A stretch of DNA of 64,000 nucleotides from T1Sed10-7 sp047921175 (GCA_047921175.1 JBLRWQ010000004.1:6562-70561); one strand, 5' to 3'; counted from the stretch's first letter, positions 50,612 to 59,007 are shown. Made by a program: numbers and translations. Notes: a model not told the origin generated them from the sequence alone.

Positions 50612-51079
50612 GGCGACCGCGACCTCGCGGTAGCGGGCGGCGAGGGTGTCGACCGTCTCGTGGGTGTTCAGGCCGCTCGGGTTGGGGACGAGCCACAGCT
50701 CGGCGCCAGCGAGCCGCTCCTCCTGCCGACCGAGCTCCGCCGTGGGGCGACGGAAGGCGGTGCGGTAGGTCGTGACGCCGGCGAGGGCCACGACCCGGGG
50801 ACACCAGGCCGACAGCCGGATCTCGAGGGCGGCTGCACCAGCCCGCAGGTCCGCGGTGGACAGCTCCGAGGCCCGGGCGGTCGCGTGCGCGACGAGGTTG
50901 GTGATCGCGATGCCGCGGTCGAGCAGCTCGGCCCGGTCGGCGTCGGTCAGGGCCGCGGTCCGGTCGAGCTCCCGGTCGGTGATCCCGGCGCGGTACAGCG
51001 CCGGGTAGAAGCGGTTCGTGGGGTGCGCGACGTGCGTGCCCGTCGCCGCGGTCCACAGGCCGGGGTTGATGCCGACAGC
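50612..51079 (-). pseudogene. mug/TDG-type DNA glycosylase domain without start codon
   Basis: About 156 codons of a G:T/U mismatch-specific DNA glycosylase: GINPGLWTAATGTHVAHPTN with the catalytic-region Asn, FYPALYRAGITDRELD, GIAITNLVAHATARASEL and VPNPSGLNTHETVDTLAARY. It begins directly after the TGA of the upstream monooxygenase, in the same frame, and lacks an N-terminal strand and any ATG, GTG or TTG before 50791. No stop follows at the expected end; the frame runs on to 49643 antisense to the lipoprotein gene. Either decayed, an assembly indel, or read through from the monooxygenase. The domain core is intact. Confidence 0.7.
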
Positions 51080-52009
51080 TCAGACCAGCTCGCCCAGCAG
51101 GGCGACCATGTCGAGGTCGTCGTGGAGCTGGTGCTGCAGCATGAACCGGTCCACGCCGGCCTCGGAGTACGCGACGAGCCGGGCCGTCGCCTCGTCGACG
51201 GTGCCGATCACCCACTCGTCCCGCAGCCCGTCCAGCCAGGCGTCGAGGTCGCCATCGGCACCGGAGCGCTCCTTGAGCCGAGCCGCCCGGTCACGCACCT
51301 CCGCCTGGTCCCGACCGAGCAGGCAGCCGGTCATGATCGACAGGGGGAGCGGGTCGCGTCCCACCTCGGCACAGGCGGTCGTGAGCCGGCTGCGGCGCTC
51401 GCCCACGGCCGCGAGCGACGGGAACACGGTGTTGTACTCGTCGGCGAAGCGGGCGGCGAGCCGCACCGACCGCGGGCCGGCGGTGCCACCGATGATCAGC
51501 GGCACCCCCGCAGCCTGGAGCGGCTTCGGGTTGGCCACGCACTCCTGGAGGCGATAGTGCCTGCCCTGATGGTCGAAACGGTCCTCCCGGAACTGGCGGG
51601 TCACGATCTCCACCTGCTCCTCCAGTACCTCGAAGCGGGTCCCGAGGTCGTGGAAGGCGAAGCCGAAGCTGCGGTGCTCGAGCTCATGCCACCCGGCACC
51701 CATCCCGAGCTCGATGCGTCCACCGGAGGTGTGGTCGGCGGTGACCACGTTCTTCGCCAGCACCGACGGGTGCCGGAAGGAGGTCGGCGAGACCATCGTC
51801 CCGAGCCGGATCCGCTCGGTGATGGCGCCGAGCGCGCCCAGCACCACCCAGGCATCCAACGAGGAACGCTCCGGGTGGGTGGCCACGGAGCGGTAGTGGT
51901 CGGAACGGAACAGGCCCTCGAGGCCAGCGGCCTCCGCCGTCCGCGCCAGCGCCTGCCACTGCGGCCAGGTCACCGACTCCTGCCCCTCGACCATCAGGTT
52001 GATGCGCAT
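51080..52009 (-). CDS. Luciferase-like (F420/flavin-dependent) monooxygenase
   Basis: 309 aa TIM-barrel protein of the bacterial luciferase-like family: WQALARTAEAAGLEGLFRSD at the N-terminus, RIRLGTMVSPTSFRHPSVLA, GGRIELGMGAGWHELEH and VPLIIGGTAGPRSVRLAARF. Likely F420-dependent, as in many actinobacteria; substrate unknown. ATG at 52009 follows GGAGGAGAGG, with a -10 at 52043-52038. Ends MVALLGELV-TGA and is followed in frame, with no gap, by a mug-type glycosylase domain. Confidence 0.9.
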   Translation of the reverse strand: MRINLMVEGQESVTWPQWQALARTAEAAGLEGLFRSDHYRSVATHPERSSLDAWVVLGALGAITERIRLGTMVSPTSFRHPSVLAKNVVTADHTSGGRIELGMGAGWHELEHRSFGFAFHDLGTRFEVLEEQVEIVTRQFREDRFDHQGRHYRLQECVANPKPLQAAGVPLIIGGTAGPRSVRLAARFADEYNTVFPSLAAVGERRSRLTTACAEVGRDPLPLSIMTGCLLGRDQAEVRDRAARLKERSGADGDLDAWLDGLRDEWVIGTVDEATARLVAYSEAGVDRFMLQHQLHDDLDMVALLGELV

Positions 52010-52037
52010 CGCGCCTCTCCTCCACCGCGGACCGACG

Positions 52038-52043
52038 ACGCTA
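52038..52043 (-). promoter_or_regulatory. -10 box for the luciferase-like monooxygenase gene
   Basis: TAGCGT on the minus strand with a leader of about 22 nt that contains GGAGGAGAGG. It lies in the 79-bp gap after the ECF ATPase gene, so the monooxygenase need not depend on the transporter operon. Confidence 0.42.
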
Positions 52044-52088
52044 ACGGGTCGGCGACTCCGGTGGCCAGCCGCGGGATGCCGGGGCCGC

Positions 52089-52853
52089 TCAGCCCGGCGG
52101 GCGATCCGCACCCGGGATCGAGAGGCCGTAGGGGAGCTCGAGGCGGTGGGCGGCGAGCAGGTCGGCGTCGGCGAGCAGCTGCGCCGTCGGGCCGTCCGCC
52201 ACGACCCGGCCCCCGTCCATCAGCACCGTGCGGGGACACAGCTCCAGGACCAGGGGCAGGTCGTGCGTGACGAGCAGCTGGGTGACCTCGAGACCGGCCA
52301 GGGTGGTGATGAGCTCGCGCCGCCCGGCGGGGTCCAGCCCCGCGGTGGGCTCGTCGAGCACCAGCAGGTCGGGGCGCAGCGCGAGCACCGTGGCCAGCGC
52401 GGCCCGGCGGCGTTCCCCACCGGAGAGGTGGTGCGGCGCACGGTCTGCCAGGTGGGCGATGCCGAGCGAGGCCATCGCGGTCGCGACCCGCTCGTCGAGC
52501 TCCGCGCCGCGCAGGCCGTGGTTCGCGGGACCGAAGGCCACGTCATCACGCACCGTGGCCATGAACAGCTGGTCCTCGGCGTCCTGGAACACGAACCCGA
52601 CCCGCTGTCGCACCTCGCGGAGGGTGCGCGCCTCCACCGGGAGCCCCGCGACGGCGAGCCGGCCACGCTCGGGCCGTAGCAGCCCGTTGGTGTGCAGGCT
52701 GAGCGTCGTCTTGCCCGCCCCGTTGGGGCCGACCAGCGCGACCCGCTCCCCCGCGGCCACCACCAGGTCGACACCGACGAGCGCCGGCGTCCCGTCCGGG
52801 TAGCGGTAGTGGACGTCCTCGACCACCAGGGCCTGGCGGGACGACGCGCTCAT
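52089..52853 (-). CDS. cbiO: ECF transporter ATPase (CbiO-like)
   Basis: 254 aa. Walker A LVGPNGAGKTTLSLHTNGLL, Q-loop FVFQDAEDQLFMATVRDDV (the FQ-D-ED variant usual in CbiO/EcfA), signature HHLSGGERRRAALATVL, Walker B LLVLDEPTAGLDPAGRR, switch His LLVTHDLPLVLEL. Powers cobalt or nickel uptake with CbiQ and CbiM. ATG at 52853 shares ATGA with the CbiQ stop. A single ATPase gene implies a homodimer, as in group I ECF systems. Confidence 0.93.
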   Translation of the reverse strand: MSASSRQALVVEDVHYRYPDGTPALVGVDLVVAAGERVALVGPNGAGKTTLSLHTNGLLRPERGRLAVAGLPVEARTLREVRQRVGFVFQDAEDQLFMATVRDDVAFGPANHGLRGAELDERVATAMASLGIAHLADRAPHHLSGGERRRAALATVLALRPDLLVLDEPTAGLDPAGRRELITTLAGLEVTQLLVTHDLPLVLELCPRTVLMDGGRVVADGPTAQLLADADLLAAHRLELPYGLSIPGADRPPG

Positions 52854-53641
52854 CCGAACCCTCCTCCCAGCCCGCCCGCGAGGACGTGGCTGATCACCCG
52901 GATCACCGCGGCGGTCGCCGGGACGGCGAGGACGCCGAGCCAGACCGACAGCGGCACCGGCGGCTCCTCCACCAGGGCCGGCAGCCGGCCGGTGAAGCCG
53001 CGCGCGAGCATCGCGGCATGCACCCGCTCGCCCCGCTCGTAGGAGCGGACGAACAGCACCCCGAGCCCGGCCGTCAGCGGGCGCAGCTGCCACAGCCAGC
53101 GGGGGTCGTAGCCGCGGGCGGTCATCGCCCGGCGCTGCCGGGACACCTCCGCCACGATCACCTCGAGGTAGCGGACCATCAGCGCCGCGATCTGGGTCAG
53201 CAGCGGGGGCACCCGCAGCCGCTCGAGCCCCCGCAGCAGGTCGGGCACCTCCGTCGTCGCGACCAGGAGCAGGGAGGCCGCGGCGCCCAGCAGGGCCCGG
53301 GCCGCCACCCCGAACCCACCCCACAGGCCCGCCTCGGACACCGACAGCCCGAGCACCTCGATCCGGGGGCCCGAGGCGACCAGGGGCAGCACCAACGCCG
53401 TGAGCAGGAACGGCGCCACGACCACGAGGCGGACCAGCAGGAACCGGACCGGCACGCGCGAGACACGGGCGACCAGGGCCAGCAGGACGGCGATCCCGGC
53501 GTAGGCGAGCGGCTGCTGGTTCGGCGTGGTCGCGATCACCACCGCCAGCAGGAACGCGGCGACGATCTTGCCGTGCGCCGGCAGCCGGTGGGTGACCGAG
53601 TGCTCGTGGAGGTACAGCGCGTGCGCGTGACCGGCCCCCAT
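52850..53641 (-). CDS. cbiQ: ECF transporter T-component (CbiQ-like)
   Basis: 263 aa, about six membrane helices. The two coupling-helix Ala-Arg-Gly motifs are present as RRAMTARGYDPR and AMLARGFTGRLP near residues 175 and 212, which contact the ATPases. VTHRLPAHGKIVAAFLLAVV is the usual N-terminus. Belongs with CbiMN and CbiO; lies 67 bp behind the CbiMN gene. Confidence 0.93.
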   Translation of the reverse strand: MGAGHAHALYLHEHSVTHRLPAHGKIVAAFLLAVVIATTPNQQPLAYAGIAVLLALVARVSRVPVRFLLVRLVVVAPFLLTALVLPLVASGPRIEVLGLSVSEAGLWGGFGVAARALLGAAASLLLVATTEVPDLLRGLERLRVPPLLTQIAALMVRYLEVIVAEVSRQRRAMTARGYDPRWLWQLRPLTAGLGVLFVRSYERGERVHAAMLARGFTGRLPALVEEPPVPLSVWLGVLAVPATAAVIRVISHVLAGGLGGGFG

Positions 53642-53708
53642 CGTCAGGCCTGCCCGGGCGGGCGGCGTCGCGGCGTGGACGATGGGCGGCCGCAGGGCCC
53701 GGGGACGG

Positions 53709-54704
53709 TCACCGGCGGGTCGAACCGGAGCGTGCCCCGGCAGCGCCGCGACGCTCGCGGATGGCCAGGAACAGTCCGGACCCGACCGCGAGGGTGAGCA
53801 GGGTGCCCGTGAACCCGGCGATCGCCAGGCTCACCGGTTCGCTGGCCACCCCGGCGGTGGCGTAGTCGTTGAAGATGCTGCCGGCCAGCAGGTGCTCCTC
53901 CTCCGCGTCGTCGAAGCCGAGGTCCTCGGCGACCCGTTCGAGCCCGTCGGGCTCGTCGACGGCGAACTGGGCGACCCCGACCGAGGTCACCAGGGCCGCG
54001 GCCAGCCCGACCAGGATCGGACGGGTACGTGGCCGTCGCTGCCCCGGCCCCGCGACCTCGATGCCGGCGGCGCCGCGGACCAGGTCGGGCCGGACCGCCA
54101 GGACCGCGGCGACCACCCCGGCGGTGATCAGCGCCTCGCCGATCCCGATGAGGGTGTGGACCCCGACCATCGCGGTGAAGACCCGGTCGAAGGGCACCGG
54201 TGCGGAGGCGCCGAACAACCACAGCAGGCTGAAGGCGATCGCCGACAGCAGCACCGAGGCGAACCCGGCCAGGGCCGAGGCGATGGTCACGCCCGAACGG
54301 GTCGCCGGCAGGAGCCACCGGGCACCCCGGAACACGGCCCAGCCCCCCAGCGAGGTGACCACGGCCATGGTCAGCACGTTGTAGCCGAGCGCGGTGAGCC
54401 CGCCGTCGGCGAACACGAGCGCCTGGACGAGCACCACCACCGCGACCACCAGCAGCCCCAGCGACGGCCCGAGCAGCACGGCCGCGAGCGCGCCACCGAG
54501 CAGGTGGCCGGTCGTGCCCGCAGCGACGGGGAAGTTGACCATCTGCGCCGCGAACACGAACGCGGCGGTCACCCCCGCCAGTGGGATCCGGTCATCGTCG
54601 AGCTCGGGACGCGATGCCCGCACCGCTGCACCGATCGCGCCGGCGCTGACCACCCCGGTGACGATCGCGGTCGGCGCGGTCAGGAACCCATCGGGTGCGT
54701 GCAC
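53709..54704 (-). CDS. cbiM: Cobalt/nickel ECF substrate-binding subunit, CbiM-CbiN-like fusion
   Basis: 331 aa. Begins MHAPDGFLTAPT: Met1, His2 and the Pro-Asp-Gly are the N-terminal metal-chelating segment of CbiM/NikM, which fixes the GTG at 54704. Around NFPVAAGTTGHLLGGALAAV is the second metal-site loop. Residues about 220-320 form a CbiN-like part with two helices flanking PDGLERVAEDLGFDD, so M and N are fused. Imports Co2+ or Ni2+; the choice between them cannot be made here, as no cobalamin or hydrogenase/urease genes adjoin. Confidence 0.92.
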   Translation of the reverse strand: MHAPDGFLTAPTAIVTGVVSAGAIGAAVRASRPELDDDRIPLAGVTAAFVFAAQMVNFPVAAGTTGHLLGGALAAVLLGPSLGLLVVAVVVLVQALVFADGGLTALGYNVLTMAVVTSLGGWAVFRGARWLLPATRSGVTIASALAGFASVLLSAIAFSLLWLFGASAPVPFDRVFTAMVGVHTLIGIGEALITAGVVAAVLAVRPDLVRGAAGIEVAGPGQRRPRTRPILVGLAAALVTSVGVAQFAVDEPDGLERVAEDLGFDDAEEEHLLAGSIFNDYATAGVASEPVSLAIAGFTGTLLTLAVGSGLFLAIRERRGAAGARSGSTRR

Positions 54705-54758
54705 GTGCCTCTCCCCTGCGCGTCCTGCCGGCCGGACCCGACCGGCCGGCGACCACTA

Positions 54759-54775
54759 CTGCGACTCTATCGCAG
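54759..54775. promoter_or_regulatory. Inverted repeat upstream of the cobalt/nickel transporter operon
   Basis: CTGCGA-CTCTA-TCGCAG, a 6-5-6 palindrome 55-71 bp upstream of cbiM that overlaps the stop of the preceding gene. Size and position suit a metal-responsive operator (for example of the Fur/Nur type), but the half-sites do not match a consensus I can name. GCCGGCCGG/CCGGCCGGC-type repeats also lie at 54728-54750. No cobalamin riboswitch would fit in the 62-bp gap. Confidence 0.35.
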
Positions 54776-55699
54776 CAAGGTGGACGACGCACGCAGACCG
54801 GCGCGCCGACGCAGCCGGGCCACCTGTGCTGCGGGCAGGACCGCGTCCAGGCCATCGGGCGGGAGCAGGCCGGCACGCAGGAGCAGGGCGGCGGCGGCGA
54901 ACCGGTCACCATCACGGTCGAACACCGCGAGCGCCGGCGGCGGGATCGTGCCGGCGATCCCCGGGCCGGTGAGGAGGTGGCGCAGGGCCATCCGACGCTG
55001 CCAGCCGTCCGGGACGCTTGCGAGCAGTGCCGCGAGGCGGTCCGCCGGCACCGGCCCGGACACGCCGGCGAGCACATCCCGCCGGGCGCGGACGTCACCG
55101 GCGGCAGCGACCTCGGCAGCGAGCCGCATCCAGCGGTCGGCAGGCGCCCTCGCCGCGGGACGGGCTGCCGACGCCTCGGGCGTCGCCGGGGTCGCGCGCG
55201 CCAGCACCCGGGTCCGTGGCCGCGGCCGCGGGCTGCTCCGGGGTACCGGCGGGGCGGGCGGTCCCGCCGGGTCCTCGGCGACCGGCGAGCGCACCGCTGA
55301 CGGGGCACGATCCGGCCTGCCGGTGGTCGTCGGTGGCGGCCGGGCCGGATCGGGTGGCGAGGGCGCAGGTGCCGGCTGCGGCGACGAGGCGTCGAGGAGC
55401 TCCTCGGCGACCCGGGCCACCTCGGCGGGTGCGAGCCCGAGCAGGTCCTGGGCGATGGCGGTCTGAGCGGCCGGTGGGACCTCGAGGTCCTCGAGGTGGC
55501 GGGCGACGGTGCTGGCGGCGACGGGCGCCCCGTGCGCCAGCAGCCGCTCCACCAGCAGCTGCCGGTCCTGCCCGGTCAGCCCCTGCACGGCCCGGGTCGC
55601 GGTGCGCACCGCCTGGACGCGGCTGGACGGCTCCGACGCGGCGCGCAGCTGCGTCAGGGCGCCGGCGAGGACCCGCAGCTGGTCGGACGTGGGCTCCAT
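54767..55699 (-). CDS. Hypothetical Ala/Pro-rich two-domain protein
   Basis: 310 aa, not recognised. Residues 1-105 are helical, with repeats of about 35 residues (QDRQLLVERLLAHGAPVAAS, ARHLEDLEVPPAAQTAIAQD) suggesting a small HEAT-like fold. Residues 106-185 are a Pro/Arg/Ser-rich disordered linker. Residues 186-310 are again helical (RRMALRHLLTGPGIAGTIPP). No signal peptide or membrane helix. It starts 35 bp after the flotillin gene and precedes cbiM on the same strand, so it could be in either transcript. Confidence 0.72.
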   Translation of the reverse strand: MEPTSDQLRVLAGALTQLRAASEPSSRVQAVRTATRAVQGLTGQDRQLLVERLLAHGAPVAASTVARHLEDLEVPPAAQTAIAQDLLGLAPAEVARVAEELLDASSPQPAPAPSPPDPARPPPTTTGRPDRAPSAVRSPVAEDPAGPPAPPVPRSSPRPRPRTRVLARATPATPEASAARPAARAPADRWMRLAAEVAAAGDVRARRDVLAGVSGPVPADRLAALLASVPDGWQRRMALRHLLTGPGIAGTIPPPALAVFDRDGDRFAAAALLLRAGLLPPDGLDAVLPAAQVARLRRRAGLRASSTLLR

Positions 55700-55734
55700 C
55701 GCCGCGCTCCTGCCGTCGTGTCAGGCGGCCGTGC

Positions 55735-57147
55735 TCACGTCTCGTCGTCCGGTCGCTCGCCCGCCCGAGCGGCGGGCGGCGCGTCGTCCTGGGTGCTGCC
55801 CCCGCCGAGGCCGGCCAGCAGGCCGCGCAGGTCGAGCCCGGTCAGGTCCGAGCCGATCTGCAGGCCCTGCTCGACGTTCGACGCGACGCTGCGGGCCAGC
55901 GAGGACGCCCCGTCGGTGGAGATCACCGTCATCCGCTCCACCGCGCTGAGCGGCTCGGAGGCAGCACCGACCAGGTCCGGGAGCACCCCGGCGATCAGGT
56001 CCAGGGTGGCCGCGTCGCCGTAGAGGCGGAACGCCTCCGCGTTCTTGCGTCGGGCCTCGGCCTCGGCCTCGCCGCGGGCCAGGATCGCGGCCGCCTCGGC
56101 GCGGCCCTCGAGCTCCACCGCCTCGGCCATGCGGGCGCGTCGGGCCTTCTCCGCGTCGGCCTCGAAGATCGCCGCGTTCTTGGCCGCCTCGGCCTCCTGC
56201 TCGATGCGGTAGCGGTCGGCATCCGCGGGCTTGCGGACCTCGGTGTCGAGCTGCCGGTCACGCAGGGCCGCCTCCTGGACCGCGACCCGCTCCTGCTCCT
56301 GGATGACCTCACGGTTGCGGGCGGCCTCCCGCAGCGGGCCGGCCGCGGCGGCCTGGGCCTGGGCCTCGTCGGTCTCCGCCTTGATCTCCGCCTTGCGGAG
56401 CTCCAGCTGGCGCTCCTGGACCGCGACCGCCTCCTCGGCCCGCAGCCGCTCCTCCTCGGCGGCCTGGTTGGCGCGGGCCTCGGCGATCTTGGCGGTCTGC
56501 TCCACCCGTGCCGCTTCTGGCCGGCCGAGGTCGTTGAGGTAGGTGCCCTCGGCCTGGATGTCCTGGAGCTGGAAGGTGTCGAGGGTGAGCCCCTGGTTGG
56601 TGAGCGAGGTCTCGGCCTCCTCGGCGACCGCGGAGGCGAACCGGGCCCGGTCCTTGATGATCTCCTCGATCGTGAGCCGGCCGACGATGGCGCGCAGCGA
56701 CCCGGCCAGCACCTCGGTGGTGAAGGTGTCGACCTCCTTCTGCTGGGTCAGGAACCGCTGGGCGGCGGCACGGATCGCGTCCTCGTTCCCGCCGACCTTG
56801 ACCACCGCGACCCCGTCGAGGTCGGCCTTGATGCCCTGGCTGGACACGGCCCCGCGGATGCTGACGGAGATGCGTCGGGAGGACAGGTCCATCACGTGCA
56901 GGCGCTGCACGAAGGGCAGCACGAACACGCTCGCACCCATGATGACCTTCTGGCCGCTCATGTCGTAGGAGATGTCCCCGGTCTCCGGGTTCTTGACCGG
57001 TTCACCCTTGCGCCCGGTGATGATGAACGCCTCGTTCGGCCCGGCGACCTTGATGCGGGACACGATCGTGGCGCCGACGAGCACCAGCAGGAAGACCGCG
57101 CCGACGATGCCGAGCACCAGCGGCGAGGGGAACAGGGCGTCGAACAC
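55735..57147 (-). CDS. Flotillin-like SPFH protein
   Basis: 470 aa. N-terminal membrane hairpin (LVLGIVGAVFLLVLVGATIV), then the SPFH/PHB domain (SRIKVAGPNEAFIITGRKGE to about residue 200), then a long Glu/Ala-rich coiled coil (about 215-385) with the AEAEA repeats typical of flotillins, and a Gly-rich C-terminus. Scaffolds membrane microdomains. GTG at 57147 matches the family N-terminus. It lies 16 bp after an NfeD-like gene, the usual bacterial pairing. Confidence 0.94.
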   Translation of the reverse strand: MFDALFPSPLVLGIVGAVFLLVLVGATIVSRIKVAGPNEAFIITGRKGEPVKNPETGDISYDMSGQKVIMGASVFVLPFVQRLHVMDLSSRRISVSIRGAVSSQGIKADLDGVAVVKVGGNEDAIRAAAQRFLTQQKEVDTFTTEVLAGSLRAIVGRLTIEEIIKDRARFASAVAEEAETSLTNQGLTLDTFQLQDIQAEGTYLNDLGRPEAARVEQTAKIAEARANQAAEEERLRAEEAVAVQERQLELRKAEIKAETDEAQAQAAAAGPLREAARNREVIQEQERVAVQEAALRDRQLDTEVRKPADADRYRIEQEAEAAKNAAIFEADAEKARRARMAEAVELEGRAEAAAILARGEAEAEARRKNAEAFRLYGDAATLDLIAGVLPDLVGAASEPLSAVERMTVISTDGASSLARSVASNVEQGLQIGSDLTGLDLRGLLAGLGGGSTQDDAPPAARAGERPDDET

Positions 57148-57163
57148 GTCTGGCTCCGCTCGC

Positions 57164-57709
57164 TCAGGCCTCGGGGTCGAGGCGCGCGACGACCACCGCG
57201 GATGCGGACAGCACCGCGGTGACCTGGATCTGGACGCCGACGGGCAGCGGGTCGGTGGCCCGGGCGTTGTACTTGCGCTGCTCACCGTGGTGGCGGATCG
57301 TCACCTCGCCGTACCCGTCGGCCGGGATCGGGGTGATGACGACCCCCGGGGTGCCTTCCAGCCCACGCGTCGTGACGGTGGCGTCGGTCGGCATGCGCAT
57401 CAGGCTGCGCATCATCACCAGCGCGATCCCGCCGATCACCACCCCGCTGCCGAGCCCGCCGAGGGCGGCGACGGTGGCGTTCGCGTCGGTGGAGGCCATC
57501 ACCAGCGCCGCACCGAACCCGAAGGAGGCCAGGAAGGACCCGAGCACCGGGGCGGAGAACACCCCGCCGCCGACGTCGAGGTCGAAGGCGCCGAACACGC
57601 CGTCGAGCACCTCACCGAGCACCAGCGCCGCGAGCACGATGAGCAGCCCGACGCCCCCGATGACGAGGTAGACGGTTGCGGCGGTGCCACCGAGCAGGGA
57701 CTCGACCAT
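57164..57709 (-). CDS. NfeD-like membrane protein
   Basis: 181 aa. Two or three N-terminal membrane helices (YLVIGGVGLLIVLAALVLGE and a second Gly-rich pair), then a C-terminal OB fold (from about residue 110: GTPGVVITPIPADGYGEVTI, VGVQIQVTAVLSASAVVV). Short NfeD form that partners flotillin; the gene immediately upstream of flotillin on the same strand supports this. It probably helps assemble or stabilise flotillin microdomains. Confidence 0.9.
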   Translation of the reverse strand: MVESLLGGTAATVYLVIGGVGLLIVLAALVLGEVLDGVFGAFDLDVGGGVFSAPVLGSFLASFGFGAALVMASTDANATVAALGGLGSGVVIGGIALVMMRSLMRMPTDATVTTRGLEGTPGVVITPIPADGYGEVTIRHHGEQRKYNARATDPLPVGVQIQVTAVLSASAVVVARLDPEA

Positions 57710-57747
57710 GCCCGCACCCTACTCCGCGTGACCGGCGTCGCGCCGGG

Positions 57748-58995
57748 TCACGCGCGCACGATGCGCCGGACGGCCCCGTCCAGGTCGAGGACGAGCACCT
57801 CGCCGTCCGCCTCGATGACGAAGGCGACCACCCGCCCGCCGTCGATGCCGAGGTCCGCCTGCTCGACCAGGTCACCGTCGGCGTCGACCACGAGCCCTCG
57901 GACGCTGCCGTTGCAGCTGTCGGCGTAGAGGTAGGCCCCGTCGAGCTCCGGGATGGCCGCGCCGCGGTAGACCACGCCGCCGGTCACCGCACAGCCCTCC
58001 GGCCCGCGCGTTTCGTAGGTGTAGACCGGCGGCACGTGGTCGTCGGGTTCCTCCCCGGCGAAGGGCTCGAGGCCCTCCATCAGGTTCCAGCCGAGGTTCG
58101 CACCGGGCAGCTCCGCGAACGGGAGGCGGGTGATCTCCTCCCAGCGGTCCTGGCCGACGTCACCGATCCAGACATCACCGGTGACCGGGTCGAAGGAGAA
58201 CCGCCACGGGTTGCGCAGCCCGTAGGCCACGATCTCGGGCGCCGCCCCCTCGACATCCAGGAAGGGGTTGTCGGCCGGCACGGCGTACGGATCCCCGCCC
58301 TCCGGGTCGAGCCGTAGCAGCGCCCCGAGCGGGGTGGTCAGGTCCTGGCCGGCCTCGAGCGGGTCCCCGGCCGAGCCGCCGTCCCCGAGGCCGTAGTAGA
58401 GGAAGCCATCGGGGCCGAGGTGCAGGTCGCCGCCGTTGTGGTTCGGGTAGGGCTGCTGGAGGCGGAAGAAGGTCCGCCGGTCCTCAGCGCGGACCTCGCC
58501 GTCGACGAGCGGGACCGAGGTCAGCACGCTGGAGCCGGCCCGATCGGTCGACGAGACGTACAGGTACGCGCCGTCCGCGGCGACCGCGAGGCCGAGGAGC
58601 CCCCGCTCGCTCTCGGTCGAGGTCTCCGACCGCAGATCCAGGACCGCCTCGCCCGGCCCGTCCGGGGTCAGCACGTGGACCGTGCCGGCGCGCGCGGCGA
58701 GGTAGAGGGTGCCGTCGGGCGCCGCCACCCCGGCGATCGGCTCGTCGAGCTCGGCGACGGGCTCCAAGGCCAGGGCGACGGTCAGGTCGGGCGCCACCCT
58801 GGGCCGGACGTCGGTCTCCGGCACCGGATCACCGGTCGCGTCCGGCCTGTCCCCGGGCGCGCCGGTCTCCGGCTCGACGAGCGCCGGCTCCTCCGCGCGC
58901 AGGTCCGGTTCCTGCGGGCCGCAGCCGGCCAGGACCAGCCCCACGCCGAGCAGCAGGACGGTCACGGACCGGGCGGCCACATCACGACGTCGCAT
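57748..58995 (-). CDS. PQQ-dependent sugar dehydrogenase family lipoprotein
   Basis: 415 aa. Lipobox with Cys25 (LVLAGCGP), then a Pro/Glu-rich spacer and a six-bladed propeller of the soluble aldose dehydrogenase (Gdh-B/YliI) type: ERGLLGLAVAAD with the active-site Arg/Glu region, PYPNHNGGDLHLGPDGFLYY with the catalytic His, and YGLRNPWRFSFDPVTGDVWI. Would oxidise sugars outside the membrane if PQQ is available; no PQQ synthesis genes are in the window. The start is probably leaderless. Confidence 0.92.
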   Translation of the reverse strand: MRRRDVAARSVTVLLLGVGLVLAGCGPQEPDLRAEEPALVEPETGAPGDRPDATGDPVPETDVRPRVAPDLTVALALEPVAELDEPIAGVAAPDGTLYLAARAGTVHVLTPDGPGEAVLDLRSETSTESERGLLGLAVAADGAYLYVSSTDRAGSSVLTSVPLVDGEVRAEDRRTFFRLQQPYPNHNGGDLHLGPDGFLYYGLGDGGSAGDPLEAGQDLTTPLGALLRLDPEGGDPYAVPADNPFLDVEGAAPEIVAYGLRNPWRFSFDPVTGDVWIGDVGQDRWEEITRLPFAELPGANLGWNLMEGLEPFAGEEPDDHVPPVYTYETRGPEGCAVTGGVVYRGAAIPELDGAYLYADSCNGSVRGLVVDADGDLVEQADLGIDGGRVVAFVIEADGEVLVLDLDGAVRRIVRA

Positions 58996-59001
58996 GCGCG
59001 C

Positions 59002-59007
59002 AGGCTA
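59002..59007 (-). promoter_or_regulatory. -10 box for a leaderless PQQ-dehydrogenase mRNA
   Basis: TAGCCT on the minus strand ends six bases before the ATG at 58995. No ribosome-binding site intervenes. On the other strand TACGCT at 59023-59028 probably serves the divergent lipase-like gene. Confidence 0.55.

Noticed and set aside
54705..54766. Cobalamin riboswitch upstream of cbiM
   Set aside because: Only 62 bp separate cbiM from the previous gene, too short for the roughly 200-nt B12 aptamer, and no B12-box-like sequence was seen.
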